Shown in pieces: positions 25,044 to 33,980 of a stretch of 64,000 nt of DNA; position 1 is the stretch's first letter, and each line of letters begins with the position of its first letter. Below the pieces are notes generated by a model, which was not told the origin of the DNA, did no database searches, and saw only the letters and a list, made by a program, of their open reading frames with translations. The stretch comes from Beduinella massiliensis. GTDB taxonomy: Bacteria > Bacillota > Clostridia > Christensenellales > Aristaeellaceae. The stretch is from positions 1,953,605-2,017,604 of the forward strand of contig NZ_LT963430.1 of assembly GCF_900199405.1 (NCBI RefSeq), given 5' to 3'. The translations under genes were made by a program, and so were the position numbers.

Positions 25044-25346
25044 ATGAGGCAAAAATACACGAAGGCACAAGGCCTTATTGAAACAATACGCGAGCGGAAA
25101 ATCACGGGCGAAACGAATCGTGAAATCGGAGCCAGCCTTGGGCTAACGAAGAAACAGGTCGAGCAACTAGTCAATCGAGAAAACCGTAGAGAACGATTAA
25201 TCGCACAGGGCGATGTACCTCGCCCTAAAGGCCGTCCGCGTAAAATGCCGGAGAACGAGGAAATCCAGCAGAATAATGAATTGGTAAAACTGCGTATGCA
25301 GGTGGAACTGCTGCGAAATTTTCTGTTAGAAGTTGGAAGAAGGTGA
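25044..25346 (+). CDS. IS3-family transposase OrfA
   Basis: 100 residues from the ATG with AGGAGGTTTATCGT upstream. A helix-turn-helix (TNREIGASLGLTKKQVEQLV, about 26-45) and a C-terminal leucine zipper (NNELVKLRMQVELLRNFLL) are typical of OrfA, which binds the terminal repeats. Its stop overlaps the OrfB GTG. Confidence 0.88.
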   Translation: MRQKYTKAQGLIETIRERKITGETNREIGASLGLTKKQVEQLVNRENRRERLIAQGDVPRPKGRPRKMPENEEIQQNNELVKLRMQVELLRNFLLEVGRR

Positions 25347-26194
25347 AATTGAAATATCGAGTTATAGAACGTTTTCGCAACATTTATCCTATCGTCACAA
25401 TGTGTGAAGTATTTGAAGTTTCCCGAAGTGGGTATTATGCTTGGCGTAAAAAGCAAGAAAAAACGCCGAAAGATCAGTGGTTGGTCGATCTGATTGTGGA
25501 ATGTCAACAGCAGTGCAACCAGACCTACGGCATCCGCCGTGTTCGTCTCTGGATCCAGCGGAAGAAAAGAAAAAATGTAAATCTTAAAGCACTTCTGCGC
25601 GTCATGCGCAAGACCAATCTGCTTGCACAGATTCGGCGGCAAAGAAGATATACTCAACATCAGCAAAACGTGTACAAATACCCAAACCTATTGCAGCGTG
25701 CCTTTGAACAGCAACGGCCCAATCGTTTCTGGTCAACAGATATCACCTATATCCCCACACCGCAGGGAATGCTGTATATGTGTGCGGTGATTGACCTTTG
25801 TGGTCGAATGGTGTTGGCCTATCGCATTGGTGGCGACATGGCCGCATCGCTGGTTACTCAGACGATCCGAGACGCTATGATAACAGAGAAGGTCACTGAT
25901 GGACTCGCACTCCACAGTGACCAAGGGTCTCAATACACCTCCGAAGCATACTTCGACCTAAGCAAAGAATATCACTTTCAACCCTCTATGTCCAGTCCCG
26001 GTTGTCCATACGACAATGCTGCTATGGAGAATTTCTTTGGAACGCTTAAATCGGAATGCCTTTATCGTGCCCATTATTCTACCCGCGCAGAGGTAGAGGA
26101 ATTGGTTGCACAATATGTTCACTTCTACAACTTCGAACGCATTAACCTGAAATACGGCCTTACTCCCTATGAAATCAGGTGCAACGCCGCGTAA
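25343..26194 (+). CDS. IS3-family transposase OrfB (DDE integrase)
   Basis: 283 residues in the -1 frame relative to OrfA, starting at an overlapping GTG. The DDE triad is visible: FWSTDITYI, LHSDQGSQYTS and NAAMENFFGTLKSE, within an rve integrase core; an HTH_21-like YGIRRVRLWI segment precedes it. No obvious A6G slippery run is present, so it may be made by coupled reinitiation rather than frameshift. The frame is intact. Confidence 0.92.
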   Translation: MKLKYRVIERFRNIYPIVTMCEVFEVSRSGYYAWRKKQEKTPKDQWLVDLIVECQQQCNQTYGIRRVRLWIQRKKRKNVNLKALLRVMRKTNLLAQIRRQRRYTQHQQNVYKYPNLLQRAFEQQRPNRFWSTDITYIPTPQGMLYMCAVIDLCGRMVLAYRIGGDMAASLVTQTIRDAMITEKVTDGLALHSDQGSQYTSEAYFDLSKEYHFQPSMSSPGCPYDNAAMENFFGTLKSECLYRAHYSTRAEVEELVAQYVHFYNFERINLKYGLTPYEIRCNAA

Positions 26195-26294
26195 GGTTGC
26201 GTAATTCTACAATATCCTTTTATTTTCCTGTCCATTCAACCGTATACAGTCCATCATGAGTGAGGCCACAACTACAAGCGGAACAAGAGTGCGG

Positions 26295-27879
26295 ATGATT
26301 CCCGCGACCTTGCAGCGATATGCGGCAGCAAGCCCATTGACGGCGCTCATTCGAGTTGCTGCCTAGCCCGCGTCAGTACAGAAGAAGAGGAACAGCAGAC
26401 TTCTTATGAAGCCCAGGTGGACTACTACACAAAGAAGATCAGTTGGAATCCCGAATGGATTTTTGTGGAGGTGTACGCGGACGAGGGCATCACCGGTACC
26501 TGCACCAAGCGGAGAAAGAACTTCAACCGCATGATCGAGGATGCTATGGCTGGCAAGATTGACAGGATCATCACCAAATCGGTCAGCCGGTTTGCCCGGA
26601 ATACGGCGGACACGCTGACCACCATCCACCTGCTGAAGGAAAAAGGTGTGGGCGTGACCTTTGAGAAGGAGAACATCGATACGCTGGACAGCATGGGCGA
26701 ACTGCTTATTACCATCATGAGCAGTCTAGCGCAGGAGGAGAGCCGGTCTATTTCGGAAAACGTCACCAGGGCTGGCGCAAACGAATCTCGGACGGTAAGG
26801 TTTCGGTGGGTTATGCCCACTTCCTTGGCTATGAGAAAGGCACTGGCGACAGATAACCAACTGCGGATCGTGGAGGACAAGGTGCGAATCGTCCGAGAAA
26901 TATACGCTCTCTTTCTGGACGGGCAGACGCCCTCCAACATTGCGGCGATCCTGACGGAGCGCGGCATTCCGACCCCGGCCGGGAAGGTGAAATGGACAAA
27001 AAGCACGGTACGCTCCATCCTGACCAACGAAAAATACAAAGGCGATTCCCTTCTGCAAAAGACCTTTAAGCCTGATTTTCTGAGCAAAACGCAAGTGAAT
27101 CGCGGCGAGGTGCCCCAGTTTTACGAGGAGAACATTCATCCCGCCATTGTCACACCGGAAGTATTCGACCTGGTGCAGTATGAGATGGCGCGACGTAGTC
27201 AGAAGGGCAAGCACACCAGCGCGACCAGTATTTTCTCCAACCGCTGGTCTGGGGAGCGTGCGGCGCGTACTTTGGCAGCAAGGTCTGGCACAGCAACGAT
27301 CCATACCGCTGCATTGTGTGGCGGTGCAACAGAAAGTACGACAAAGGCGCGGATCGTTGCCGTACACACCATGTCAGAGAGGAAGAGGTCAAGGCAGCTT
27401 ATCAGAAGGCCCTTGGGCAGATGCTTGAACGAAAGCAGGAGATCATCGCAACCTACGAGGCCGTGATCATGAGCCTGACCAATACGGATAAGCTGATCCG
27501 TGAGTCAAAGCGGATTTAAACGGAACTGGGCGGCCTTTATCTGGAGCTAAACCAGATGGCGCGCAGGAACGCTGAAATGGTGCAGGATCAGGATGAGTAC
27601 AACCGAGCCTTCGATGCTTTGACCGCCAAATGTGAAACGTTCAAGGAGCTACAGCGCAAGACAAGCGATCAGCTGGCTGAGAAAGCCAGCAGAAAGATGA
27701 AGCTGGAAGCCTTCATTGAGAAGATCAGGAATACGGATGGATTGGGTGCGTTTGATGAGAGGGTATTTACCGGGACGGTGGATAGGGTTGTTGTGAGTGG
27801 CGATAAGGGAAATAAGAAATTGACCTTCGGTTTCAAGGATGGAACGGAAATTACCGTAGGGACGGAAGGTTCCGTATAA
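26295..27879 (+). pseudogene. Decayed large serine recombinase
   Basis: The original reading frame can be traced from MIPATLQRYAAASPLTALIRVAAY through ARVSTEEEEQQTSYEAQ (catalytic Ser region), the resolvase core (SVSRFARNTADTL), the recombinase domain, a zinc ribbon (CGACGAYFGSK ... WRCNRKYDKGADRC) and a C-terminal coiled coil. It is broken by a missing base at about 26365, a shifted block between about 26769 and 26852, another shift near 27240 and an in-frame TAA at 27517-27519. This is the TnpX/CcrA-type family used by integrative elements. Its element is no longer recognisable. Confidence 0.85.
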
Positions 27880-27964
27880 GAAATACCCCCGCAAGCGGAG
27901 CAGGTGGCTGAGCGACAGAACATTGTTGTTACTTAGCTGGTGGCTTAACTTGCGGGGGTATTTC
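27880..27964 (+). terminator. 16-bp inverted repeat after the recombinase pseudogene
   Basis: GAAATACCCCCGCAAG (27880-27895) and CTTGCGGGGGTATTTC (27949-27964) are a perfect 16-bp inverted repeat 53 bp apart. The inner part is partly paired too. It may act as a terminator or be an end of the former element. Confidence 0.7.
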
Positions 27965-28075
27965 TATTTTCGACATCAGTTGATGTAAAATCGCCAACAA
28001 ATACGAAAAGATAGGTTGTTGATTCAAGTAATATAATGAGGCAAGCAATACAAGAACAATAAGGAGGACGCGAAA

Positions 28076-28921
28076 ATGAAAGAACATAGAATTACGGAGA
28101 AAATGATCAGTCGGTTTGCCGCGCATCTGCATACGGAGGAACGCTCCATGGAAACCAAGACCAAGTATCTGCATGAATTACGGGCGTTTCAGGCATGGCT
28201 AGGCGATCTGGCTGTGACCAAGGAGAAGGTCGTGGAATGGAAAGAGAAGCTTCGGCAGTCGGGCAAAGCGGCGGTGACGGTCAACGGCGCGCTGGCGGCG
28301 CTTCACAGCTTCTTTGCCATGCTGGGCTGGCATGAATGCAGGGTGAAATACCTTAAGGTCCAGAGAAAGATGTTCAGGGACTCATCCCGGGATTTGAACC
28401 GGGATGAGTTTGGTCGGCTGGTCTGCGCAGCGCGCGCGGCTGACAACGAGCGCCTTGCGCTCCTGCTGGAAACGATCTGCGGCACGGGCGTGCGTGTATC
28501 CGAAGTGAAATATCTGACAGTAGAGGCGCTGAAGTGCGGGCGTGCCGAAGTCGATTTGAAGGGCAAGATACGCACCATTCTCGTCCCCGGTAAGCTGGCT
28601 AAAAAGCTGCTGAAGTATTGCCAAAAACAAAAAATTACCTCTGGCGAGATCTTCATCACCGCAAGAGGGACAGGGATGAGCCGCAGACAGATCTGGGGCG
28701 AGATGAAGCGTCTGTGCAGAGCGGCGGGTGTGGACGCCAGCAAGGTGTTCCCTCATAACCTGCGTCATCTGTTTGCCAGAGCCTATTATAGGGTTTGCAG
28801 GGATATCGTGGAGCTGGCTGACGTTCTTGGCCATAGTTCCATTGAAACGACCCGCATCTACCTGATCACCACCGGTGCAGAGCATGCAAGACGGCTGGAT
28901 CAGCTGGGGCTTGTATCGTAG
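28076..28921 (+). CDS. Tyrosine recombinase (XerC/D-like), probable invertase of the adjacent switch
   Basis: 281 residues, AAGGAGGACGCG upstream. The N-terminal SAM-like core-binding domain is at about 5-90. Catalytic residues are R140 (GTGVRVSEV), K164, H227 and R230 (HNLRH), H253 (LGHSS) and Y262 (RIYL). It is a complete, single-gene recombinase with no excisionase. Its stop codon is followed within 5 bp by an inverted repeat bounding a segment with a promoter. In gut bacteria, such recombinases next to polysaccharide loci invert promoters. It could also be a leftover integrase. Confidence 0.9.
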   Translation: MKEHRITEKMISRFAAHLHTEERSMETKTKYLHELRAFQAWLGDLAVTKEKVVEWKEKLRQSGKAAVTVNGALAALHSFFAMLGWHECRVKYLKVQRKMFRDSSRDLNRDEFGRLVCAARAADNERLALLLETICGTGVRVSEVKYLTVEALKCGRAEVDLKGKIRTILVPGKLAKKLLKYCQKQKITSGEIFITARGTGMSRRQIWGEMKRLCRAAGVDASKVFPHNLRHLFARAYYRVCRDIVELADVLGHSSIETTRIYLITTGAEHARRLDQLGLVS

Positions 28922-28925
28922 AACC

Positions 28926-29190
28926 GAATCCACATTCCAGCTACTCATAGGGAGCAGGAACAAAGGACAAACCACTCCCGTTTTTTGGAGTATAACATGA
29001 ACGACTGGATTTTTCAAGGTTAATTCATTCTGACAAGGCTATCTCACACATGAAAATAGCACCACCGACATTTCATCGTATCAGCGGTGTATTTCAGCAT
29101 GTGCATTTTTATTGCATGTATATCAAACCCGGTCTGAAAGCTGGAAGTTTATCTTTTGCGTAAGAATATGTTTTCACAGAATGTGGATTC
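28926..29190. promoter_or_regulatory. Putative invertible promoter segment (265 bp)
   Basis: GAATCCACATTC (28926-28937) and GAATGTGGATTC (29179-29190) are perfect 12-bp inverted repeats; AAC also matches just outside. They enclose 241 bp with no gene. The segment lies between a tyrosine recombinase and the first gene of a glycan locus and carries one good promoter facing left. Inversion would place that promoter about 180 nt upstream of the helicase start, facing right. So the present copy reads as OFF. Confidence 0.75.
28989..29017 (-). promoter_or_regulatory. Promoter inside the invertible segment (now facing left)
   Basis: On the minus strand TTGAAA (29012-29017) is separated by 17 bp from TATACT (28989-28994). 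In the present orientation it fires into the 3' end of the recombinase gene, antisense. After inversion the -10 would lie at about 29122-29127 on the plus strand. A lone TTGACA at 29209-29214 outside the segment has no matching -10. Confidence 0.72.
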
Positions 29191-29311
29191 TGTTGAGTCA
29201 AGCTGATCTTGACAGAGCGGACGTGTGAATTGTGGGTGGCATGTGTGTTGAGCATGCTGTCTGCATCCTGCGTTGCGAATAAGCATGTCCAGATAGCAGA
29301 AGGTGAAGACG

Positions 29312-31441
29312 GTGGCCATTCAGCTTTTTTCTCATAATATGCAGGCGTACAATGCCGTCTGCCAAATGCTCGATAGCCGGGGCAAAGCGGCCGTCGTTCA
29401 TCCTACGGGGACGGGAAAGAGCTTCATTGCGTTCAAGTGGATTGAAGAACATCCCCAGGCGCGCGTTGTCTGGCTCTCGTCGAGCGAATACATTTATAAG
29501 ACACAGCTTGAGAATATCCGCAAATCGTCGCCGAGTTTTTCGGCGGAACGCATGCAGTTCATGACTTATGCCAAGCTGATGAGCCTGACGGACGAACTGC
29601 TGGAACAGCTTGCGCCGGACTGCATTGTGCTCGACGAGTTTCACCGCTGTGGCGCGGCCTGCTGGGGACAGGGCGTTCAGCGGTTCTTGGTACGCTTTGA
29701 AGACGCAATGATCATGGGGCTGTCTGCAACGAAAGTGCGCTATCTGGATGGTCAGCGCGATATGGCGCAGGAGCTCTTTGAAGACTGCATCGCCAGCGAA
29801 ATGACGCTGGGCGAGGCCATTGTGCGCGGCATTTTGCCTGCGCCCGCGTATGTGACGACGGTGTACCGCTATCAGGAAGCGCTCTTAGGGGTGGAAGAGC
29901 GCATTGCTCAGAACAGGGGCGCGAAAAAGCTGTGCGCGAGCAGGATGGATGAGCTGCGCCGCGCGGTCGGACGGGCAGATGGGCTGGACGTCATCTTTGA
30001 AAAATACATGACTGACCGCACGGGGCGCTATCTGATCTTCTGCGCAAACCGTGCGCATATGCTGGAGCTGCTGCGCCAGATTCCCGCATGGTTTGAAAAT
30101 ATCGACCCCGATGTGCATTGCTACACGGCTTATTCCGGCGATTCGCAGACGAGCAAGGAATATGAGCGCTTTTGCCGGGACGACAGCGAGCACATCAAGC
30201 TGCTGCTGTCGATTGATATGTTCAACGAGGGCGTGCATGTGCCGGGGCTGAGCGGTGTGATTCTGTTCCGCCCGACGATATCGCCCATCATCTACAAGCA
30301 GCAGATTGGCCGCGCGCTGACCTCCGGCGACGGGCAGACGCCGATGATTATCGATGTGGTGAACAACTTTGAAGGGTTAAGCAGCATCGGCACGATCCAG
30401 AGTGAGATGCGTGCTGCAGCTGAGCGTCTGTGTAAAAATGGTCAGGCGGAGCAGATTGTCTTTGAGTGTTTCGAGGTGGATGAGCAGAACCGCGAATGTG
30501 CAGCGCTATTCCGGGAGCTGGAGCGCAGTCTGGCGGCGACGTGGGATCAGTACTATGCCTCTGCCTGCGAGTATTACGAACAGCATGGAAACCTGATGGT
30601 GCCCAAGCGGTATACGGATGAAGACGGGCTGTGCATGGGGACATGGATTCAGCGCCAGCGTCTTTTGTACAAGGGCACACAGGCACAAAAACTCACGCAG
30701 GAGCAGATTGAGCTGCTTGAAAACATCGGTATGGTCTGGAAGGATCGCATGGAGCTGGCATGGGAGAATGGCTATGCGCATGCAAAGCAGTTTTACGACA
30801 AGAACGGCGATCTGCGCGTGAAGGACAGCTATGTCTGCGAGGATGGCTATCGGCTGGGCAGCTGGCTGAATATGCTTCGCCAGATTCGCAAGGGCAATCG
30901 AAAGGGCGATCTGCTGACACAAGTGCGCATTGCGCAGCTGGACGAAATCGGGATGGTATGGGACTTCCGCGAGGAAAGCTGGCAGCAGGGATATCTTGCG
31001 GCGGCGCTATACTACCGGGACAACGGACATCTGAACGTTCCTGTTGACTATGTTACAACGGATGGCTTTAGGCTGGGCGGATGGATATTTGAGATCAGGC
31101 GCGCCCGGCAGGGAAAGCGGAAAACCTATGCGCTGACGCCTGAGCGAATCCGGCAGATGGACGCGATTGGCATGCAGTGGGAGGGCGTCAAGAAACTGCA
31201 ATGGAAGCAAGGCTATGAGGCGGCGTGCAGATATTATGCCCAAAACGGCAATCTTGATGTTGCAGGAGACTATGTGACGCCGGATGGCTTTGCGCTGGGG
31301 CGATGGATACGCAGTCAGAAGGATGCACTGCGCCGCGGACAAAAAAGCGTGCGTGCTGGCAGTGCGCGCTATGATCAGCTTCGGCAGGTGAACCTGTTTG
31401 CTCCGGAATATAACGGCAGGAAGTATGCGGGACGAGCATGA
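29312..31441 (+). CDS. DEAD/DEAH-type helicase with four helicase-associated (HA) repeats
   Basis: 709 residues; the GTG at 29312 has AAGGTG 6 nt upstream, while the earlier GTG at 29303 lies inside that ribosome site. Superfamily 2 motifs are present: Walker A HPTGTGKS (about 30-37), LDEFHR, GLSATK, and QQIGRAL. Residues about 420-700 hold four HA repeats of 66-70 residues, each with a W-x5-A-x2-YY...G-x-L-x-V core and a [IL]GMxW ending. HA domains probably bind nucleic acid. It is the first gene after the invertible promoter and precedes glycan export genes, an unusual partner for such a locus. Confidence 0.88.
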   Translation: MAIQLFSHNMQAYNAVCQMLDSRGKAAVVHPTGTGKSFIAFKWIEEHPQARVVWLSSSEYIYKTQLENIRKSSPSFSAERMQFMTYAKLMSLTDELLEQLAPDCIVLDEFHRCGAACWGQGVQRFLVRFEDAMIMGLSATKVRYLDGQRDMAQELFEDCIASEMTLGEAIVRGILPAPAYVTTVYRYQEALLGVEERIAQNRGAKKLCASRMDELRRAVGRADGLDVIFEKYMTDRTGRYLIFCANRAHMLELLRQIPAWFENIDPDVHCYTAYSGDSQTSKEYERFCRDDSEHIKLLLSIDMFNEGVHVPGLSGVILFRPTISPIIYKQQIGRALTSGDGQTPMIIDVVNNFEGLSSIGTIQSEMRAAAERLCKNGQAEQIVFECFEVDEQNRECAALFRELERSLAATWDQYYASACEYYEQHGNLMVPKRYTDEDGLCMGTWIQRQRLLYKGTQAQKLTQEQIELLENIGMVWKDRMELAWENGYAHAKQFYDKNGDLRVKDSYVCEDGYRLGSWLNMLRQIRKGNRKGDLLTQVRIAQLDEIGMVWDFREESWQQGYLAAALYYRDNGHLNVPVDYVTTDGFRLGGWIFEIRRARQGKRKTYALTPERIRQMDAIGMQWEGVKKLQWKQGYEAACRYYAQNGNLDVAGDYVTPDGFALGRWIRSQKDALRRGQKSVRAGSARYDQLRQVNLFAPEYNGRKYAGRA

Positions 31442-31509
31442 CTATAATTCGTGCGAAATGAACGCGGATTTCCCATATGCCGCAGAATTCAAACATGTAG
31501 AGTGAGAGA

Positions 31510-32454
31510 ATGGACGATATGGAGCAACGAAAGCAGGATGTTGAAATCCTGATGACTACATACAATGGCGAACGCTATCTGAGGGAACAGATTGATTCCA
31601 TTCTGGGGCAATCTTACAAGGGCTGGCATCTGCTGATATCCGACGACGGATCGACCGACCACACGCCAGACATCATTGAGGAATACCAGGCGCGATATCC
31701 GCAGCAAATCAGCAGGGTGAGATTGGGCAAGCGGTTTGGAAATGCGCGGGAGCATTTCTTTGCGCTGATGCAAGCGAGTACGGCAGGCATCGTGTTCTTT
31801 TGCGATCAGGATGATGTATGGCTTCCGGAGAAGATGGAACGTACACTGCGGGCGATGAGCGACGCACAACAGATGTACGGAAAAGAGGTTCCGCTGCTGG
31901 CCTATACGGATGTTACGCCTGTGAATGAAAGATTCGAGGTCATCAGTCCATCGCTCATGCAGATGCAGCAGCAGAATCCGAACGCTGTGGATTACAGAAA
32001 TATCCTGTTTCAAAATATCGTCACAGGATGCACGTCGGCGGCTAACAGGGCGCTGATTGAGCTGGCAGCTCGTTGCACGGACATCACAAGCACCGTCATG
32101 CACGACTGGTGGATTGCGCTTGTGGCTGCGCGGTTTGGAAAGCTTGCCTATGTGGACGATTGTACGCTGCTTTACCGGCAGCATATCGGCAATAGCGTGG
32201 GCGCACAGGATGTGCGAAGCCTGTGGTATATCTGGTATAAGATCACACATTTTCGAGCGTTCAGGAAGATTGTGTGTACCAAGAAGCGGCAGGCGGCTGT
32301 TTTTTTGAAGACCTACGAAAAATGTCTGCCCAAAGACGATAAGCGGCTGTTGCAGGATTTTTCGGCAGAGCACAGCAGTTTGGTGTTTAAACTCAACTAT
32401 CTCAAGTGGATATCCTCAAGCAAACGAAAGATCGGGTTTATGATGAGATGGTAA
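31510..32454 (+). CDS. Family 2 glycosyltransferase (rhamnosyltransferase-like)
   Basis: 314 residues. GT-A fold motifs: ILMTTYNGERYLREQIDSIL near the N-terminus, ISDDGSTD, FFCDQDDVW (DxD) around residue 100, and a later HDWW. Such proteins often add rhamnose to cell-wall or capsular glycans, fitting the rml genes nearby. The donor cannot be fixed from sequence. About 70 bp separate it from the helicase. Confidence 0.88.
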   Translation: MDDMEQRKQDVEILMTTYNGERYLREQIDSILGQSYKGWHLLISDDGSTDHTPDIIEEYQARYPQQISRVRLGKRFGNAREHFFALMQASTAGIVFFCDQDDVWLPEKMERTLRAMSDAQQMYGKEVPLLAYTDVTPVNERFEVISPSLMQMQQQNPNAVDYRNILFQNIVTGCTSAANRALIELAARCTDITSTVMHDWWIALVAARFGKLAYVDDCTLLYRQHIGNSVGAQDVRSLWYIWYKITHFRAFRKIVCTKKRQAAVFLKTYEKCLPKDDKRLLQDFSAEHSSLVFKLNYLKWISSSKRKIGFMMRW

Positions 32455-32516
32455 AGAAGACAGATGATTTTGATGCAGGCATGCTGATGCGAAGCTAAGC
32501 CAAAGGGAGAAGAAAC

Positions 32517-33971
32517 ATGGATTTAAAGAAGGCCAAGCGTTTTTTGCTGACGCTTGCAGGCGTATATTGGGTGATGGTGCTGCTTGTCTATCTGGTGGCG
32601 GGCGATTCCTTCCGGCGCATGTCGGTGACGACGGATGCGCTGTCGGCATCGTCGGTTATTGGTGAGATTTCGGAAGGCGTGATGGTTGCCCAGCGCGTCA
32701 GCGCCCCGGCGGAGGAGCTGACCGGACTGGAAATCATGACGGCGACGTATGGCCGCAGCCACGAGGGAACGCTGGAGGGTTCACTGGTCAATGCGGGGGG
32801 GGATGAGGTGGCGCGTCTGAGCGCACCTCTGTCTAATCTCAAAGATGGCCAGTACACAGCGTTGACGTTTGCGCAGACGGAGAGGGTTTCAAGGGGTGAG
32901 GCGCTGACGCTGATACTTTGGACGTCAGGCTGCGCTGAGGACGACGCGATTACGCTCTACTACGGCAATACCGTGATGGCGGGGCGCTTTGACATCGCCA
33001 AATCGATTGCGCCGGAGGAATACTACACGATGGACGGCATTCCCGGTGCGGGGCAGCTCTGCCTGCAAGTGAATGGCATCCGGGCGCTTTCCTTTTATAA
33101 AACGTATTGGCTGATTGTTGCGGGCGCTTTTGCTGTTTTGGGCGGTTATGCGCTCTGGGGATACCGGCGCATGAAGCAGGGGAAGAACAGCAGTGTGGCG
33201 GTGCTGTGCACGCTGGGCTGCCGGTATGGGTTCCTGCTTAAGCAGCTCGTTGGTCGAGATTTCAAGACGAAGTATAAGCGCAGTGCGCTGGGCATGGCAT
33301 GGAGCTTCATGAATCCGCTGCTGACGATGATGGTGCAGTATATCGTGTTTTCAACGCTGTTTAAGTCCAGCACGGCCAATTACCCTGTGTATTTGCTCTC
33401 GGGTATCGTGTTTTTCAATTTTTTCAGTGAGGCTGTTTCGCTGGGCATGACGTCGATCACGGGCAACGCTTCGCTGATCAAAAAGGTCTATATGCCAAAA
33501 TACATCTATCCTGTTGCCAGAATTTGCTCGTCGCTGATTAACCTCGGCTTGGCGCTGATCCCTCTGTTGCTGGTGATGCTGCTGACGGGTATCATGCCGG
33601 GACCGTCTTGTTTGCTGCTGATCTTCGATGTCCTCTGTCTGCTGGGCTTTGTGCTGGGCATGGTGCTGCTGCTTTCGACGGCGATGACCTTCTTTCAGGA
33701 CACGCAGTTCCTGTGGGGCGTGGTGAGCCTGATGTGGATGTATATGACGCCCATCTTCTACACGGAAAACATCATCCCGGCAAAGTTCCTGACGCTGTAT
33801 CACATGAACCCCATGTATCAGTATATTACCTTTGCGCGCATCTGTATCATCGACGGTGTATCGCCCGAGCCGATGGCATATCTGTGGTGCATCCTCTCAT
33901 CTGTGGCTGTGCTTTTGCTGGGCATTGTGGTGTTCAAGAAGAATCAGGACAAGTTTGTTTTGCAGCTGTGA
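32517..33971 (+). CDS. Polysaccharide ABC exporter permease with extracellular N-terminal domain
   Basis: 484 residues, AGGGAGAAGAAAC upstream. Residues 8-28 and 197-220 are transmembrane; between them lies an unusual beta-rich extracellular domain of about 165 residues. The C-terminal 250 residues are an ABC-2 permease of the Wzm/TagG type with six helices and the family-typical LVGRDFKTKYKRSALGMAW entry helix. It should move lipid-linked glycan across the membrane with the next gene's ATPase. Standard Wzm proteins are about 260 residues, so the front half is an added module. Confidence 0.88.
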   Translation: MDLKKAKRFLLTLAGVYWVMVLLVYLVAGDSFRRMSVTTDALSASSVIGEISEGVMVAQRVSAPAEELTGLEIMTATYGRSHEGTLEGSLVNAGGDEVARLSAPLSNLKDGQYTALTFAQTERVSRGEALTLILWTSGCAEDDAITLYYGNTVMAGRFDIAKSIAPEEYYTMDGIPGAGQLCLQVNGIRALSFYKTYWLIVAGAFAVLGGYALWGYRRMKQGKNSSVAVLCTLGCRYGFLLKQLVGRDFKTKYKRSALGMAWSFMNPLLTMMVQYIVFSTLFKSSTANYPVYLLSGIVFFNFFSEAVSLGMTSITGNASLIKKVYMPKYIYPVARICSSLINLGLALIPLLLVMLLTGIMPGPSCLLLIFDVLCLLGFVLGMVLLLSTAMTFFQDTQFLWGVVSLMWMYMTPIFYTENIIPAKFLTLYHMNPMYQYITFARICIIDGVSPEPMAYLWCILSSVAVLLLGIVVFKKNQDKFVLQL

Positions 33972-33980
33972 GGTGAGCGC

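Larger units (their letters stand above)
24956..26253 (+). mobile_element. IS3-family insertion sequence (about 1.3 kb)
   Basis: The left end TGGACTGTAT (24956) and the right end ATACAGTCCA (26253) are perfect 10-bp inverted repeats that continue with partial matches. They bracket an OrfA/OrfB pair. No convincing target duplication flanks it, so the ends may have recombined. It inserted next to a decayed serine recombinase. Confidence 0.88.

Noticed and set aside
24956-26253. Target-site duplication of the IS3 element
   Set aside because: Bases flanking the two ends do not match over 3-4 bp.
29209-29237. Fixed promoter (TTGACA) between the switch and the helicase
   Set aside because: No -10 hexamer at any usual spacing after the -35.
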